Both the position numbers and the translations under genes were made by a program. From positions 124,001-188,000 of the forward strand of contig JAIUOF010000004.1 in assembly GCA_020161355.1 (NCBI GenBank): DNA of 64,000 nucleotides, read 5' to 3'. Origin of the DNA: Bacteroidota bacterium (GTDB taxonomy: Bacteria; Bacteroidota; Bacteroidia; Cytophagales; Spirosomataceae). This document shows, one piece after another, positions 36,727 through 46,917 of the stretch. How positions within the stretch are numbered: position 1 is the first letter of the stretch; every line of letters starts with the position of its first letter. The notes beneath the pieces were generated by a model. It saw only the letters and a list, made by a program, of their open reading frames with translations, ran no database searches and was not told where the DNA came from.

Positions 36727-36837
36727 AGAAATTAAAATTATAAACAATTATAGATTCAGTTGGGGTGAAAATGGAAAAAAGTCTTAAAGTAATAAGCAAT
36801 TATTTTTTTCTGTTTTTTAAAATAAGAATGGCTTTTG

Positions 36838-36871
36838 AAAAAAACACCTCACTCCGATTTAGAATGAGGTG
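36838..36871 (-). terminator. Terminator after SusD
   Basis: On the minus strand CACCTCA pairs with TGAGGTG (plus-strand positions 36845-36851 and 36865-36871) and is followed by seven T (36838-36844). It lies 30 nt past the SusD stop and separates the SusCD operon from the lipoprotein/TonB operon. Confidence 0.75.
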
Positions 36872-36900
36872 CTTTTATTATAATAGATACAATGAAATTC

Positions 36901-38439
36901 TTAGTATCCAGCGTTTTGTTTAAGGTTAGGATTGATCTCGATTTCTTTTTGAGGAATCGGATACAACACTCTGTAACCATCAGATTTTTTGTCTCTGTTA
37001 ACTACAGGATCGTTGAATTTACCAAATCTGATCTGGTCATTTCTTCTCCAACCTTCCCAATAAAACTCACGACCTCTTTCCGCAAGTAAGTTTGCTTCAG
37101 TAACTTCAGTAAATGCTTTAGCACCTCTGGCAGTTCTAACCTGGTTAACCAATGTTAGAGCACCTGCTTTGTCACCTTTACGAAGAAGAGCCTCTGCTTT
37201 CATCAAAACAACGTCGGCATAACGGAAGAATACATAGTCATTACCCGGAGCATCAGGATTTGAGAAATCAGGAGCATATTTAATACCACGTACACCTTCT
37301 CTTTCATTGGCGTTGGTTAAGCTACAAGCTAAAGTGAAATCAAGAGGGTTACCCTGACGGTCTGTCAAAGCTTTTCCATTTTTATCATATTGTACACCAG
37401 CTAACCATCCATATTTCAAACCAGAAGCAGAAGCATCAATCACCTCGCCACCTTTTCTGGAATCATCCGCTTCAAAGCTATTGTAGAAATCAGAAAGAGT
37501 AGTGAAACCATTCCAACCTGAAGGATTTTGGTTGTAATGGGTAGTCATGAAATAACGGTTTCTGATTGATGATCCGGCGTTCAAACTTTGACCTTTAGTA
37601 CTGGCAATAGCAAAAATCAGCTCTGTTGATTTCTCAGTATTTTCAGGTGAGAAGTTATCAAAATACTTGGTAGTCAATTTGTAAGTGCCAGAGTTTATAA
37701 TAGCATCACAGTTGGCGATAACAGCATCCAACTCAGCTGCTGAAGGAGCTCCAATTGTACCAGGAGAATTTGGATCAGCGTTATAAACACCCATATTCAA
37801 CTGTACTTTTGCAATTATCGCCTGGGCAGCCGCTTTTGTACCTCTACCACTGTTGGCAGTTGTTGCAGCCGGAAGGTCTGGTAGAGCTGTTGTAAGGTCA
37901 GCAATAATTTTTGCAGCAGCCTCTTTACGAGACAACACTTTGTTTACAATTGTTCCACCAGTATTTTCTTTAAATGGTACCTGACCAAACAAATCCATGA
38001 TATGGAAAATATAAAAAGAACGGATAAACAATGCCTGAGCCATAGTGGCTTTATCAACACCTGAAGCAAAAATAACTTCATTAGCCAATGCATGTCCTCT
38101 GTTTAAGCCATCCCAAGCACCAACAACGTCAGAACTCTGACCGTTCCAGGTATGGGTATGTATGTTTCTCCAACGACCGGCATCATCCCAGTCAGTACCA
38201 CGGGTTGGTCCCTGCATTTCGTCGGTAGAATGCTCTTGTAAGGCATAAATGTTAGCCTGATCAGTAAATGCTCCCAACTGGTTAAAAGCTGAGGTTAACT
38301 GAGCACTTGGAGCTGCCCCTGATTTATCAAGCTTATCAAGAGCCACATCTTGCAAATTGGAGCAGCTGAATGAGACTAAGCTCATCGCACCAATAAAAAG
38401 AGCAGGTTTGAGTTTGTTACTAAATTTATTGTTATTCAT
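36901..38439 (-). CDS. SusD/RagB-family nutrient-binding lipoprotein, 512 aa
   Basis: Lipobox signal (LKPALFIGAMSLVSFSC) and the SusD/RagB design: an N-terminal half with TPR-like helices (AMAQALFIRSFYIFHIMDLFGQVPF, SRKEAAAKIIADLTTALPDLP, AAAQAIIAKVQLNMG) and a C-terminal part with FRYADVVLMKAEALLRKGDKAGALTLVNQVRTARG and ERGREFYWEGWRRNDQIRFG. It binds glycans at the cell surface as the lid of the SusC channel. It directly follows SusC (29 nt gap). The substrate cannot be read from the sequence. A terminator follows. Confidence 0.95.
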   Translation of the reverse strand: MNNNKFSNKLKPALFIGAMSLVSFSCSNLQDVALDKLDKSGAAPSAQLTSAFNQLGAFTDQANIYALQEHSTDEMQGPTRGTDWDDAGRWRNIHTHTWNGQSSDVVGAWDGLNRGHALANEVIFASGVDKATMAQALFIRSFYIFHIMDLFGQVPFKENTGGTIVNKVLSRKEAAAKIIADLTTALPDLPAATTANSGRGTKAAAQAIIAKVQLNMGVYNADPNSPGTIGAPSAAELDAVIANCDAIINSGTYKLTTKYFDNFSPENTEKSTELIFAIASTKGQSLNAGSSIRNRYFMTTHYNQNPSGWNGFTTLSDFYNSFEADDSRKGGEVIDASASGLKYGWLAGVQYDKNGKALTDRQGNPLDFTLACSLTNANEREGVRGIKYAPDFSNPDAPGNDYVFFRYADVVLMKAEALLRKGDKAGALTLVNQVRTARGAKAFTEVTEANLLAERGREFYWEGWRRNDQIRFGKFNDPVVNRDKKSDGYRVLYPIPQKEIEINPNLKQNAGY

Positions 38440-38468
38440 TTTCTTATCAATTTTTTTGTATTATTTAA

Positions 38469-41400
38469 TTAAAAGCCAACATTCAGACCAAGGTTAAATG
38501 TCTTGTTTTTAGGATAAGTAATATAATCGATACCATTTGAAGGAATACCGTCCATTGATGCCGATGGGTTAGTAATTTCAGGATCAAGTCCTTTGTACTT
38601 GGTAATCAAGAACAAGTTCTGACCAGTCAAACTTAAACCTAAACTATTAATATAATTACTCTTAACTTTGAAATTATAACCGATTACCAGGTTGCTCAAT
38701 CTTACAAAATCTGATTTTTCAACATATTTGCTTGACACTGTCAAACCATCTGAGAAAGATTGTTTGGGGTCTAACCATCTGGAATCTGTGTTGTTACCTT
38801 GCTTGATAGCCGGAGCACCCATAAGGGCCAAAGCAGTGTTATTCAATACATAACCACCTTTTTGACCATTAATAAAGATACTTGCATTCCAATTACCATA
38901 TACAAAACTGTTGGTCAAACCCCACAATGCTTTAGGGAATGGACTACCAAAGTCTTTGGTTTCACCTAACTTAGACAATCCTTTGTCATCATATCCAAGG
39001 AATTCAGGAACAAAGAAAGTATAAAGAGGATAACCCACTTTGATAGGTTGTGCAAAAGCACCTGACAATCCCTGGCCATAGATAGCACCAGTTCTAACAG
39101 TTGTAAGTGCCAATGACTTAACTTCATTTTTCATGAAAGTAGAGTTAAGGCTGATATCCCAGCTAAGTTTTTTACCAGAAAGAACATCATAATTAACTAA
39201 TACTTCCAAACCTTGGTTACGAATATCTGCATCAACATTAGACCAGCTTGTAGTTGCAACGTCAGGTTGCAAAGCAGGAAGTGCAAACAACAAATCTTTA
39301 GTTGACTTCATAAAATAGTCTAATGATCCTGAAAGACGTCCTGACATCATTGCCCAGTCCAAACCAATGTTTTTAGAAACTGTGCTTTCCCATTTCAAAT
39401 CAGGGTTAGCTACGTTCTCTTTTCTGATACCACCGTTACCATCAGGTACATATGTATTGATTGTTTGGTTAGCAGGGAAACCTTCTGAGTTACCAGTAAT
39501 ACCCCAGCCTGCTCTCAATTTCAAATCGCTAACCAAGCCACCTTTTTTGAAGAAATCCTCTCCGGCAATTCTCCATGCACCATTAACTGCAGGGAAAATA
39601 CCGTATTTGTTGTTTTCACCAAATTTAGAAGAACCATCAGCACGTAATGTACCAGTCAAATAATATTTTTCTGCTATATTATATTGAGCTCTTCCAAAGA
39701 AAGACTGCAATTCAGAAATATTCTTGTATGAACCGCCGCTGTAAGCTTTATTTGAACCTGTGTTGTCTACAAAACCTAAGTTATTAAGCAATGGGAAGCC
39801 AGCAGAGGCAATAAAATAATTGGCATCTAATCCGCTACCAACGTTCTCATACTTGTAATAAGCAAAACCACCTAATAGATCAAGGTTTGATTTACCAAAT
39901 GTTTTTACATAATTGATAGTATGCTCAAGCGTTGTAGCTTTTTTATTCAAGTTCTGAATACTAGCAAAACCTTTACCACCGTTTGTTGAGTTGTCAAATC
40001 CAGGGGTTTTAACATCAACACTTCTGTTAAGAGTACCAGTAGAATTGTCAAGGCCAAAGCTTACTTTGTAAGTTAAACCTTTTACAATATTCCAAGTAGC
40101 ATAAGGATTAAACATTGTACGGTTAGTAGGACCATAAATGTTTAATTGATTAAGCATAGAAACTGGGTTTCTGAAAGAAATGGTACCAGTTGTATAATAA
40201 GTACCATCACCATTTAAGATAGGGAAAGTAGGGTTAGTTGATATTGCTCTGGCAATAAGGTTACCTTCATAACCAATATCTCCTGAAATCGGAGCATATT
40301 TATCATTGATGTTTGCTGTAGTAAGGTTAACACCTACAACCACTTTGTTATCAAAAAGTTTGTGAGAAGCGTTAATTCTACCTTGAATTCTGTTTTGGTA
40401 AGAATTCTTGATAATACCTTGCTGATCCTGATATCCTAATGAGAAATAATAAGAAGTCTTGTCAGTACCACCACCAAAACTCATGTTGTAGTTTTGAGTC
40501 AAAGAAGTACGATAGATTTCGTCTTGCCAGTTATTGTCCTGACCACCGTTGTTAAGTTTAGAGCTTAAATCAATACCGGCTTTTCCCAATTGAGCCAAAA
40601 ACTCAGTTTTATCAAGTAATTGATATCTTTGAGCTGGAGTAGATACAGCGGTGTTAGCTGAGAAGTTAAATGTACCAGCTCCGCTTTTTCCTCTTTTGGT
40701 AGTAATCAAAACCACACCATTAGCACCTCTTGAACCATAAATAGCTGCTGCAGATGCATCCTTTAATATTGAGATGTTCTCAATATCTGCTGGGTTAAGG
40801 AAGTTCAATGGGTTTCTTGGAGCTACTGAACCAATACCACCATTTCCACCACCAGTTGGAGTAACGTTTCCACCTTCCAAAGGTACACCATCAACGACAT
40901 AAAGTGGAGTGTTGTTACCTCTCAATGAAGCAGTACCACGAATAGTAATGTTAACACCAGCACCCGGATCACCTGAGTTAGGAGTAACCTGCACACCGGC
41001 TACACGACCAGCCAACATCTGATCTGGAGAGTTGATAACCCCTTTGTTAAAGTCTTTAGTACCAATTGAAGCAATAGCTCCGGTAGCATCTTTAACTTTT
41101 TGAGTACCATAACCAACCACAACAACTTCCTCAAGAAGAGCAGCGTCATCTTTTAATGTAACGTTGATTGAAGTACGACCACCAACAGCAATTTCCTGAG
41201 TACCCATACCAACCGAACTTACTACAAGGGTAGCATTCGACGGTACACCCGCAAGTTTGTAATTTCCGTCCACATCAGTTGAAGTACCTTTTGTAGTACC
41301 TTTTACCTGAACAGTGGCACCTGGCAACCCTGATCCAGAGGCATCAGAAACTTTTCCAGAAACTGTCAGATCCTGAGCGAATACGGACACAGATAAAAAC

Positions 41401-41495
41401 AGAGAGAATAGAACAGAAAACAAGCCTGTGCTTTGTTTAAAGTCTAACCCAAAGCCGAAAACATTCCGACCTCTAAGGTAGAATTTGTTCATCAT
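38469..41495 (-). CDS. SusC/RagA-family TonB-linked outer-membrane protein, 1008 aa
   Basis: Signal peptide (LFSVLFSLFLSVSVFAQ), then a CarboxypepD_reg domain (LTVSGKVSDASGSGLPGATVQVKGT), the SusC motif DDAALLEEVVVVGYGTQKV, and a plug domain (GVQVTPNSGDPGAGVNITIRGTASLRGNNTPLYVVDGVPL ... ASAAAIYGSRGANGVVLITTKRG). The barrel ends KTFNLGLNVGF. It forms the uptake channel with the SusD lipoprotein encoded next. Two ATGs lie side by side at the start; the first is used. No glycosidase or regulator is directly linked, so the glycan target is open. Confidence 0.95.
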   Translation of the reverse strand: MMNKFYLRGRNVFGFGLDFKQSTGLFSVLFSLFLSVSVFAQDLTVSGKVSDASGSGLPGATVQVKGTTKGTSTDVDGNYKLAGVPSNATLVVSSVGMGTQEIAVGGRTSINVTLKDDAALLEEVVVVGYGTQKVKDATGAIASIGTKDFNKGVINSPDQMLAGRVAGVQVTPNSGDPGAGVNITIRGTASLRGNNTPLYVVDGVPLEGGNVTPTGGGNGGIGSVAPRNPLNFLNPADIENISILKDASAAAIYGSRGANGVVLITTKRGKSGAGTFNFSANTAVSTPAQRYQLLDKTEFLAQLGKAGIDLSSKLNNGGQDNNWQDEIYRTSLTQNYNMSFGGGTDKTSYYFSLGYQDQQGIIKNSYQNRIQGRINASHKLFDNKVVVGVNLTTANINDKYAPISGDIGYEGNLIARAISTNPTFPILNGDGTYYTTGTISFRNPVSMLNQLNIYGPTNRTMFNPYATWNIVKGLTYKVSFGLDNSTGTLNRSVDVKTPGFDNSTNGGKGFASIQNLNKKATTLEHTINYVKTFGKSNLDLLGGFAYYKYENVGSGLDANYFIASAGFPLLNNLGFVDNTGSNKAYSGGSYKNISELQSFFGRAQYNIAEKYYLTGTLRADGSSKFGENNKYGIFPAVNGAWRIAGEDFFKKGGLVSDLKLRAGWGITGNSEGFPANQTINTYVPDGNGGIRKENVANPDLKWESTVSKNIGLDWAMMSGRLSGSLDYFMKSTKDLLFALPALQPDVATTSWSNVDADIRNQGLEVLVNYDVLSGKKLSWDISLNSTFMKNEVKSLALTTVRTGAIYGQGLSGAFAQPIKVGYPLYTFFVPEFLGYDDKGLSKLGETKDFGSPFPKALWGLTNSFVYGNWNASIFINGQKGGYVLNNTALALMGAPAIKQGNNTDSRWLDPKQSFSDGLTVSSKYVEKSDFVRLSNLVIGYNFKVKSNYINSLGLSLTGQNLFLITKYKGLDPEITNPSASMDGIPSNGIDYITYPKNKTFNLGLNVGF

Positions 41496-41739
41496 AGGTT
41501 AATTGTTTAAAAATTATTAAAGTAATTTGGTCTGTTGACTCTAAACTTTAATCATTCAAATTTTATATTGAATGATTTTAAGAACCAACTCACAAAACTA
41601 CAAAAAGAAATTTCTAAAGTCCAAATAAAAAATAAAAAGAAATTCATGTTTTTTAGAATAAAAAATGTCATTTTGACACTTATAAGGCGGTTTTTGATAT
41701 CATTGCTGGTTTTTTAAGAATTATATTTTGTACAAAGAT

Positions 41740-41747
41740 TATCTTTG
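41740..41747 (+). promoter_or_regulatory. Possible -7 box for the FAD/Fe-S dehydrogenase gene
   Basis: TATCTTTG fits TAnnTTTG, 20 nt upstream of the ATG at 41768. No clear -33 box is at the right distance. Confidence 0.35.
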
Positions 41748-41767
41748 CAGAAATAATAGAATTTGTA

Positions 41768-44704
41768 ATGAATCTGGGAAATCTAAAAGGGAATTTTAAA
41801 GGAGAATTTCATGATAGTAAAGTAATGAAGACCCTTTATGCAACTGATGCATCGGCTTATAGGGAAATGCCTTTGGCAGTTGCTTTTCCTGCCAATAATC
41901 ATGACATCGAAATCCTTATTGACTTTGCCTTAAAAAACAACATAACACTGATTCCAAGGGCAGCAGGCACCTCTTTGGCAGGACAGGTAGTTGGAAAAGG
42001 TATCATAGTAGATATTTCCCGTACCTACAATGAAATTATTGAGATAAACCAAGCTCAATCCTGGGTGAAATTACAGCCCGGAGTAGTAAGAGATGAGCTG
42101 AATATGTCACTGAAAAAACACGGTCTTTTCTTTGGGCCCGAAACTTCAACTGCAAACAGAGCCATGATAGGTGGGATGGTTGGCAACAACTCCTGCGGCT
42201 CCAATTCTGTGATTTATGGAAGTGCCCGTGACCACTTGATGGAAGTAAGCGGGTATCTCAGTGATGGAAGTTTTGTAACATTTTCGGATATTACTAAAGA
42301 AGAATTTGAAAAAAGAATCTCGGAATATAAAAACAAGAAAGACAGCGACTTAAGCCTCGAAGAAAAGCTTTACTTATTTACATATAAAATTCTATCTGAC
42401 CCGGAAAATCAGACAGAAATCAGAAGGGAGTTTCCTAAAAGGAGCATTCCGAGAAGAAATACCGGATACGCCATTGACGAGTTGCTCGAAACGGAGGTTT
42501 TTAACCTTGAATCGAAAGAAAAATTTAATTTTTGTAAACTTATTGCCGGCTCAGAAGGTACTCTTATTTTCATAACTGAACTAAAATTACACGTAAACCA
42601 GCTGCCTCCGCGACATCAGGGAGTGGTGGCAGTTCATTGTAACACTGTCGATGAATCATTAAGAGCCAATTTGATTGCCTTGAAGTATAATCCAAGTGCT
42701 GTAGAGCTGATGGATCATTACATACTGGAATGCACAAAGGCCAATAAACAACAAATGGCCAACAGATTTTTTGTAAAAGGAGACCCCGGGGCATTGCTGT
42801 GTGTTGAGATATCGAGAGATTCAAAGGAAGAAGTAGAAAAACTGGCAGCTGAAATGGAATCCGAAATGCGGAAAGAGAGCCTTGGTTATCACTTTCCAGT
42901 GCTATTCGGTGAGGATATCAAAAAGGTTTGGACTCTTCGAAAAGCAGGACTGGGACTGCTATCCAATCTTCCCGGTGACGAAAAAGCTGTAGCAGTAATT
43001 GAAGATACCGCAGTTGATGTCAACGACTTACCTGATTTTATAATAGAGTTTAATGAGATCTTAAGTAAAAACGGCATGTACAGTGTCCATTATGCTCATG
43101 CAAGTACTGGCGAGCTACATTTGCGACCCATTATCAATCTGAAAACCCATGAGGGAAAGGCACAATTCAGAATGATTGCAGAGGAGATTTCTACTTTGGT
43201 AAAAAAATACAAGGGCTCGCTTTCAGGAGAGCACGGTGATGGTCGTTTGAGGGGTGAGTTTATACGTCAACAGATTGGCGAAAAAAACTATCAGCTCATC
43301 AAAGAACTCAAAAAAGTGTGGGATCCGCAGAATATTTTCAATGCCCATAAAATAGTGGATACACCACCCATGGATGAGTTTTTGAGATATACACCCGGAC
43401 AGAAAACGCCTGAATTCAAAACCATGTTCCGGTTTAAAGATCAGGATATTTTGCAGCATGCCGAGCAATGCAACGGATCGGGCGATTGCCGGAAATCGCA
43501 TTTGAGCGGTGGAACTATGTGCCCAAGCTATATGGCTACAAAAAGTGAAAAAGACACCACCCGGGCCAGGGCTAATATATTAAGAGAAACCTTGACACTG
43601 TCAGACAATCTCAATCGATTTGATTCTAAAGAAATTAAAGAAGTGCTGGACTTGTGTCTGGTATGTAAAGCCTGCAAGTCGGAATGCCCTTCGAATGTAG
43701 ATATGGCCAAATTAAAAATGGAGTTTTTGCACCAATATCAAAAAGCAAATGGTGTACCGGTAAGATCATGGCTAATAGGAAATTATCCCAAGCTAAACCG
43801 ATTGGTTTCGACAGTACCCTGGGCGTATAATCTGGTTTTTAAGAACAAACCATTAAGAAAAATCGCAAACAGTGTGGTTGGTTTCCACCCTGACCGCACC
43901 ATGCCACTGTTGCACAATACTACCTTAAAGTCATGGTTTAAAAATAAATACGGCACTAAGGCTGGTAATTTTGATCGAAAAGTCTACCTGTTCATAGATG
44001 AATTTACTAATTTTAATGATGTGCCTATCGGACAAAAAACCGTAGAATTATTGCTGAAGATGGGCTACAGCGTAGAGGTACCCGATCATGTGGATTCTGG
44101 GCGGTCTTATCTTTCAAAAGGAATGCTCGATGAGGCTAAAAAACTGGCAGACCAAAACGTAGATTTATTGTCAGAAATTGTAAATGAAAATACGCCATTG
44201 ATTGGAATAGAGCCCAGTGCCATTCTTACTTTCAGAGATGAATATCCGGAATTAGTAACGGAAAAATTTGCAGAGAGTGCCCTAAGGCTATCCAAAAACG
44301 TATTGATGTTTGACGAGTTTTTTGCCAGGGAAGCAGACCAAAAACACATTGACAATTCACTGTTTAACGCAGAAAACAAGCTCATTAAGCTACACGGACA
44401 TTGTCAGCAAAAATCTGTGGCTTCTATGGTTCCTACCAAAAAAATGTTGGGCTTTGTAAAAGGTTATGAAGTACAATTGATACCTAGTGGCTGCTGTGGC
44501 ATGGCGGGCTCTTTTGGATATGAGAAAGAACACTACGACCTTTCAATGAAAATTGGGGAACTGGTACTTTTTCCAACAGTCAGACAACAACCTGAAGAGG
44601 TAATCATTGCTGCTCCCGGAACCAGCTGTCGCCACCAAATCCATGACGGTACTCAACGCAAAGCATTACATCCAATTGAAATTCTATTTGAGGCTTTGAA
44701 ATAG
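41768..44704 (+). CDS. FAD-binding and Fe-S dehydrogenase (D-lactate/glycolate type, GlcD-GlcF fusion), 978 aa
   Basis: The N-terminal PCMH FAD domain (about residues 20-260: PLAVAFPANNHDIEILIDFAL, PRAAGTSLAGQ, GNNSCGSNSVIYGSARDHL) and FAD-oxidase C-terminal region (to about 530: SLSGEHGDGRLRG, WDPQNIFNAHKIVDTPP) match GlcD/D-lactate dehydrogenase. Then come ferredoxin-like cysteines (CNGSGDCRK, CLVCKACKSECP) and CCG-type GlcF motifs (HCQQKSV, PSGCCGMAGSFGYEKEHY). The fused length (about 970-1000) matches YdiJ-like proteins that oxidise D-2-hydroxy acids and pass electrons through Fe-S clusters to the quinone pool. It is probably membrane-associated. It is divergent from SusC and unrelated to it. 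Confidence 0.9.
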   Translation: MNLGNLKGNFKGEFHDSKVMKTLYATDASAYREMPLAVAFPANNHDIEILIDFALKNNITLIPRAAGTSLAGQVVGKGIIVDISRTYNEIIEINQAQSWVKLQPGVVRDELNMSLKKHGLFFGPETSTANRAMIGGMVGNNSCGSNSVIYGSARDHLMEVSGYLSDGSFVTFSDITKEEFEKRISEYKNKKDSDLSLEEKLYLFTYKILSDPENQTEIRREFPKRSIPRRNTGYAIDELLETEVFNLESKEKFNFCKLIAGSEGTLIFITELKLHVNQLPPRHQGVVAVHCNTVDESLRANLIALKYNPSAVELMDHYILECTKANKQQMANRFFVKGDPGALLCVEISRDSKEEVEKLAAEMESEMRKESLGYHFPVLFGEDIKKVWTLRKAGLGLLSNLPGDEKAVAVIEDTAVDVNDLPDFIIEFNEILSKNGMYSVHYAHASTGELHLRPIINLKTHEGKAQFRMIAEEISTLVKKYKGSLSGEHGDGRLRGEFIRQQIGEKNYQLIKELKKVWDPQNIFNAHKIVDTPPMDEFLRYTPGQKTPEFKTMFRFKDQDILQHAEQCNGSGDCRKSHLSGGTMCPSYMATKSEKDTTRARANILRETLTLSDNLNRFDSKEIKEVLDLCLVCKACKSECPSNVDMAKLKMEFLHQYQKANGVPVRSWLIGNYPKLNRLVSTVPWAYNLVFKNKPLRKIANSVVGFHPDRTMPLLHNTTLKSWFKNKYGTKAGNFDRKVYLFIDEFTNFNDVPIGQKTVELLLKMGYSVEVPDHVDSGRSYLSKGMLDEAKKLADQNVDLLSEIVNENTPLIGIEPSAILTFRDEYPELVTEKFAESALRLSKNVLMFDEFFAREADQKHIDNSLFNAENKLIKLHGHCQQKSVASMVPTKKMLGFVKGYEVQLIPSGCCGMAGSFGYEKEHYDLSMKIGELVLFPTVRQQPEEVIIAAPGTSCRHQIHDGTQRKALHPIEILFEALK

Positions 44705-44724
44705 TCAGTCTTACAGTGGCAAAA

Positions 44725-44764
44725 GGCAAAAGTTTTAATTGAAAATTTCAAAAAAACTTTTGCC
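44725..44764. terminator. Hairpin after the dehydrogenase gene
   Basis: GGCAAAAGTTTT (44725-44736) pairs with AAAACTTTTGCC (44753-44764), 12 bp perfect, 16-nt loop. It lies between convergent genes. There is no long T tract on either strand, so termination strength is uncertain. Confidence 0.5.
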
Positions 44765-44838
44765 TATGCAAATATTTTAAACCTTTTACAAGAAACCTCT
44801 TAATTGAATACAATCCTGAAATATTGGGCGTCTGATTA

Positions 44839-45183
44839 TTAATAACACTCCTCAGAATCAGTGCGGTATCTTCGGGCAATCATGTCGAGACCTATACCTA
44901 TGAGTAACAAAGGCCATAAATCAACTATGGAATTGACCGAAAGCTGATTGAGAAACGCCGGAAAATACAATACATATGCGACCAATCCCCAGAAAATCCC
45001 TCCAAAAATTTTACCTTTAGCCAAATGATTTGCAGCGATGAATACAAAAATCAACTTCCAGCTTAACCAATGCTCAGGAAGATGAAAGTCTATCATATTG
45101 AAGTTATCCATCAAAAAAACGCCTCCCAATGCAATCAATATTACTGACCAAATCACCGACGATGTATTTCTATGCTTTCTCAT
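44839..45183 (-). CDS. LiaF-like transmembrane-domain (DUF5668) protein, 114 aa
   Basis: The start is at the ATG at 45183; a TTG six codons earlier is possible. There are about four membrane segments: SVIWSVILIALGGVFLMDNF, WLSWKLIFVFIAANHL, KIFGGIFWGLVAYVLYF and VDLWPLLLIGIGLDMIARR. This is the LiaF-TM/DUF5668 pattern (W.PLLLI.IG). Such proteins are thought to sense or buffer envelope stress. It is alone and convergent with the dehydrogenase gene. Confidence 0.7.
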   Translation of the reverse strand: MRKHRNTSSVIWSVILIALGGVFLMDNFNMIDFHLPEHWLSWKLIFVFIAANHLAKGKIFGGIFWGLVAYVLYFPAFLNQLSVNSIVDLWPLLLIGIGLDMIARRYRTDSEECY

Positions 45184-45411
45184 AATTGTTTTTTTTGACA
45201 AAATTATTGTTGAAAATTAATCTGTTAAAAGCAAAATCGGTGGTATGGATATAAATATCGTTAAACGGCATTTTTTCACCGATTAGCTGCAAATAAATAA
45301 AATATCTGCTTAATCATTAGCGGTTTAGAAATGAATCCGTCAGGATTTTCCCAAATAAATTGTACTTTTTCAATATTTACACGGTAATGTACCCCGGAAA
45401 AAAGCATTGTT

Positions 45412-45443
45412 TTTGCAGGTAATACTCAATAGCATTAATTTTG
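45412..45443 (+). promoter_or_regulatory. Bacteroidota-type promoter
   Basis: TTTG at 45412-45415 and TAATTTTG at 45436-45443 with 20 nt between them match the TTTG-N19-21-TAnnTTTG consensus. It drives the esterase gene, whose ATG is 44 nt downstream of the -7 box. Confidence 0.6.
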
Positions 45444-45486
45444 TATTCCCAAAAAGAAAAAAATTAGAGGAAAAGACTGAGGAAGA

Positions 45487-46548
45487 ATGTATTTAGAACT
45501 TAATACCATCGCAAACGACGACCGTCCTGTATATATTTCAGGTGACTTTTGTAACTGGAATCCTTGTGACGAGCGGTTTTTAATGAAGAAAGTAGATGAA
45601 GGTAATTATTTTCTGGACCTCAACAAAGATTTTACATTTGATAAGCCTCTTCGATATAAATATACCAAAGGAGGCTGGGAGCATGTAGAACTTGACATTT
45701 TTGGAAATACCAGTCAAAACCGCACACTCTCTCCTATTTTTGAGCCTCATATTGATCACGTTCCGCTTTGGAGGGAAAACGGGTTCACGCCTTTTTTCCC
45801 CGAATATATGCCAATCATTGAATCTTTTGAGGTTGAAATTCCCCAACTCAAAAAAATCAGAGATATAAGTGTGGTTTTACCCTCAGATTATCATCTAATG
45901 CCCGAAAAAAAATATCCGGTTGTGTACATGCATGATGCCCAAAACCTATTTGGGAAGGGTTCGGTCTATGGCAATTGGGAAATTGATAAACGACTTTCTC
46001 TACTCAAAAAACAAGGAAAATCCGATGTAATTATAGTAGCAATCAATCATGGGGAAGAAGACCGGCAGGTGGAATTCTCACCTTATAAAAATCAGGTTAA
46101 AGGGCAGGGAATGCGATATGCTACTTTTATTGTCAGAACCCTTAAGCCGCTGATAGACAAAAAATACCGAACCCAACCAGAACGACAACATACGGGCATT
46201 GGAGGTAGCTCGATGGGAGGCTTAATCAGTATTTATACCGGCATGATGTATCCGGAGGCCATTGGAAGGCTCATGGTTTTTTCGCCCTCACTCTGGACTT
46301 CACCCAAAATATATTTCGATGCCGTTGAGTTTTTTAATCCACTTGATACTAAAATATACCTTTACGGTGGCGGAAAAGAAAGCGAAAGTATGCTTCCCAA
46401 CATCGAAAAACTCAAAGAAACTATTGAGGGTCAGGGTTTTGAGTCAAACAAAATTTTGATTAAAGCTGAAATTGATCCCGAAGGACTTCACAATGAAAAG
46501 CGTTGGGGGCAGGAGTTTCCAAAAGCATTAGATTGGCTATACAAATAA
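45487..46548 (+). CDS. Putative esterase with N-terminal starch-binding-like domain, 353 aa
   Basis: An alpha/beta-hydrolase of the putative-esterase (PF00756, Fes/D-type) family: nucleophile in GIGGSSMGGLISIYTG, acid region LYGGGKESE, catalytic His in GLHNEKRW. The first roughly 100 residues (RPVYISGDFCNWNPCDERF ... YFLDLNKDF ... RYKYTKGGWEHVELD) resemble a CBM20/48-like glycan-binding module. No signal peptide is seen, so it is probably cytoplasmic. Members deacylate sugar esters, siderophores or related metabolites. The combination with a starch-binding-like module fits a carbohydrate-active role. It has a well-formed promoter. Confidence 0.8.
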   Translation: MYLELNTIANDDRPVYISGDFCNWNPCDERFLMKKVDEGNYFLDLNKDFTFDKPLRYKYTKGGWEHVELDIFGNTSQNRTLSPIFEPHIDHVPLWRENGFTPFFPEYMPIIESFEVEIPQLKKIRDISVVLPSDYHLMPEKKYPVVYMHDAQNLFGKGSVYGNWEIDKRLSLLKKQGKSDVIIVAINHGEEDRQVEFSPYKNQVKGQGMRYATFIVRTLKPLIDKKYRTQPERQHTGIGGSSMGGLISIYTGMMYPEAIGRLMVFSPSLWTSPKIYFDAVEFFNPLDTKIYLYGGGKESESMLPNIEKLKETIEGQGFESNKILIKAEIDPEGLHNEKRWGQEFPKALDWLYK

Positions 46549-46917
46549 GTAAGATTAAAAAAATAAATTCACTTTCTCGCTTCCGAAATTACACATTTCG
46601 AATTGAATTTCTACAAATTGAAAATTCCAGTTTTCTTTGTTTTTGAAAAATAGTACAATAAAGGGATAAAATATTATTATATTGTGGGCATGATTTTTGA
46701 GTAAATTTACTTTGAAATATCAGGTTTGATGAGTGGGCCTTAAAAAAATTAGGGATTTGAAATAAATAACAAATTGCACGTTAGATCAGATCCTGAACTT
46801 GGCTCCTATTTCTGATTGGACAGAATCATCCAAACTGGTAGTTTTTAGCCTATATAAATTACTTTTTAAAGGTTTTAGTAGGGAGTTTTAAATTCCTTGT
46901 TAAAAATATTTAAAGCC
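46549..46917. other. Intergenic region without recognised feature
   Basis: About 370 bp of AT-rich DNA between the esterase and the next plus-strand membrane gene. Both strands were read; no credible frame, strong hairpin or consensus promoter was found, apart from the start of the membrane protein at 46918. Confidence 0.4.

Noticed and set aside
41535..41717. 60-residue plus-strand frame upstream of the dehydrogenase gene
   Set aside because: AT-rich, lysine-rich chance frame in the divergent promoter region with no recognisable feature.
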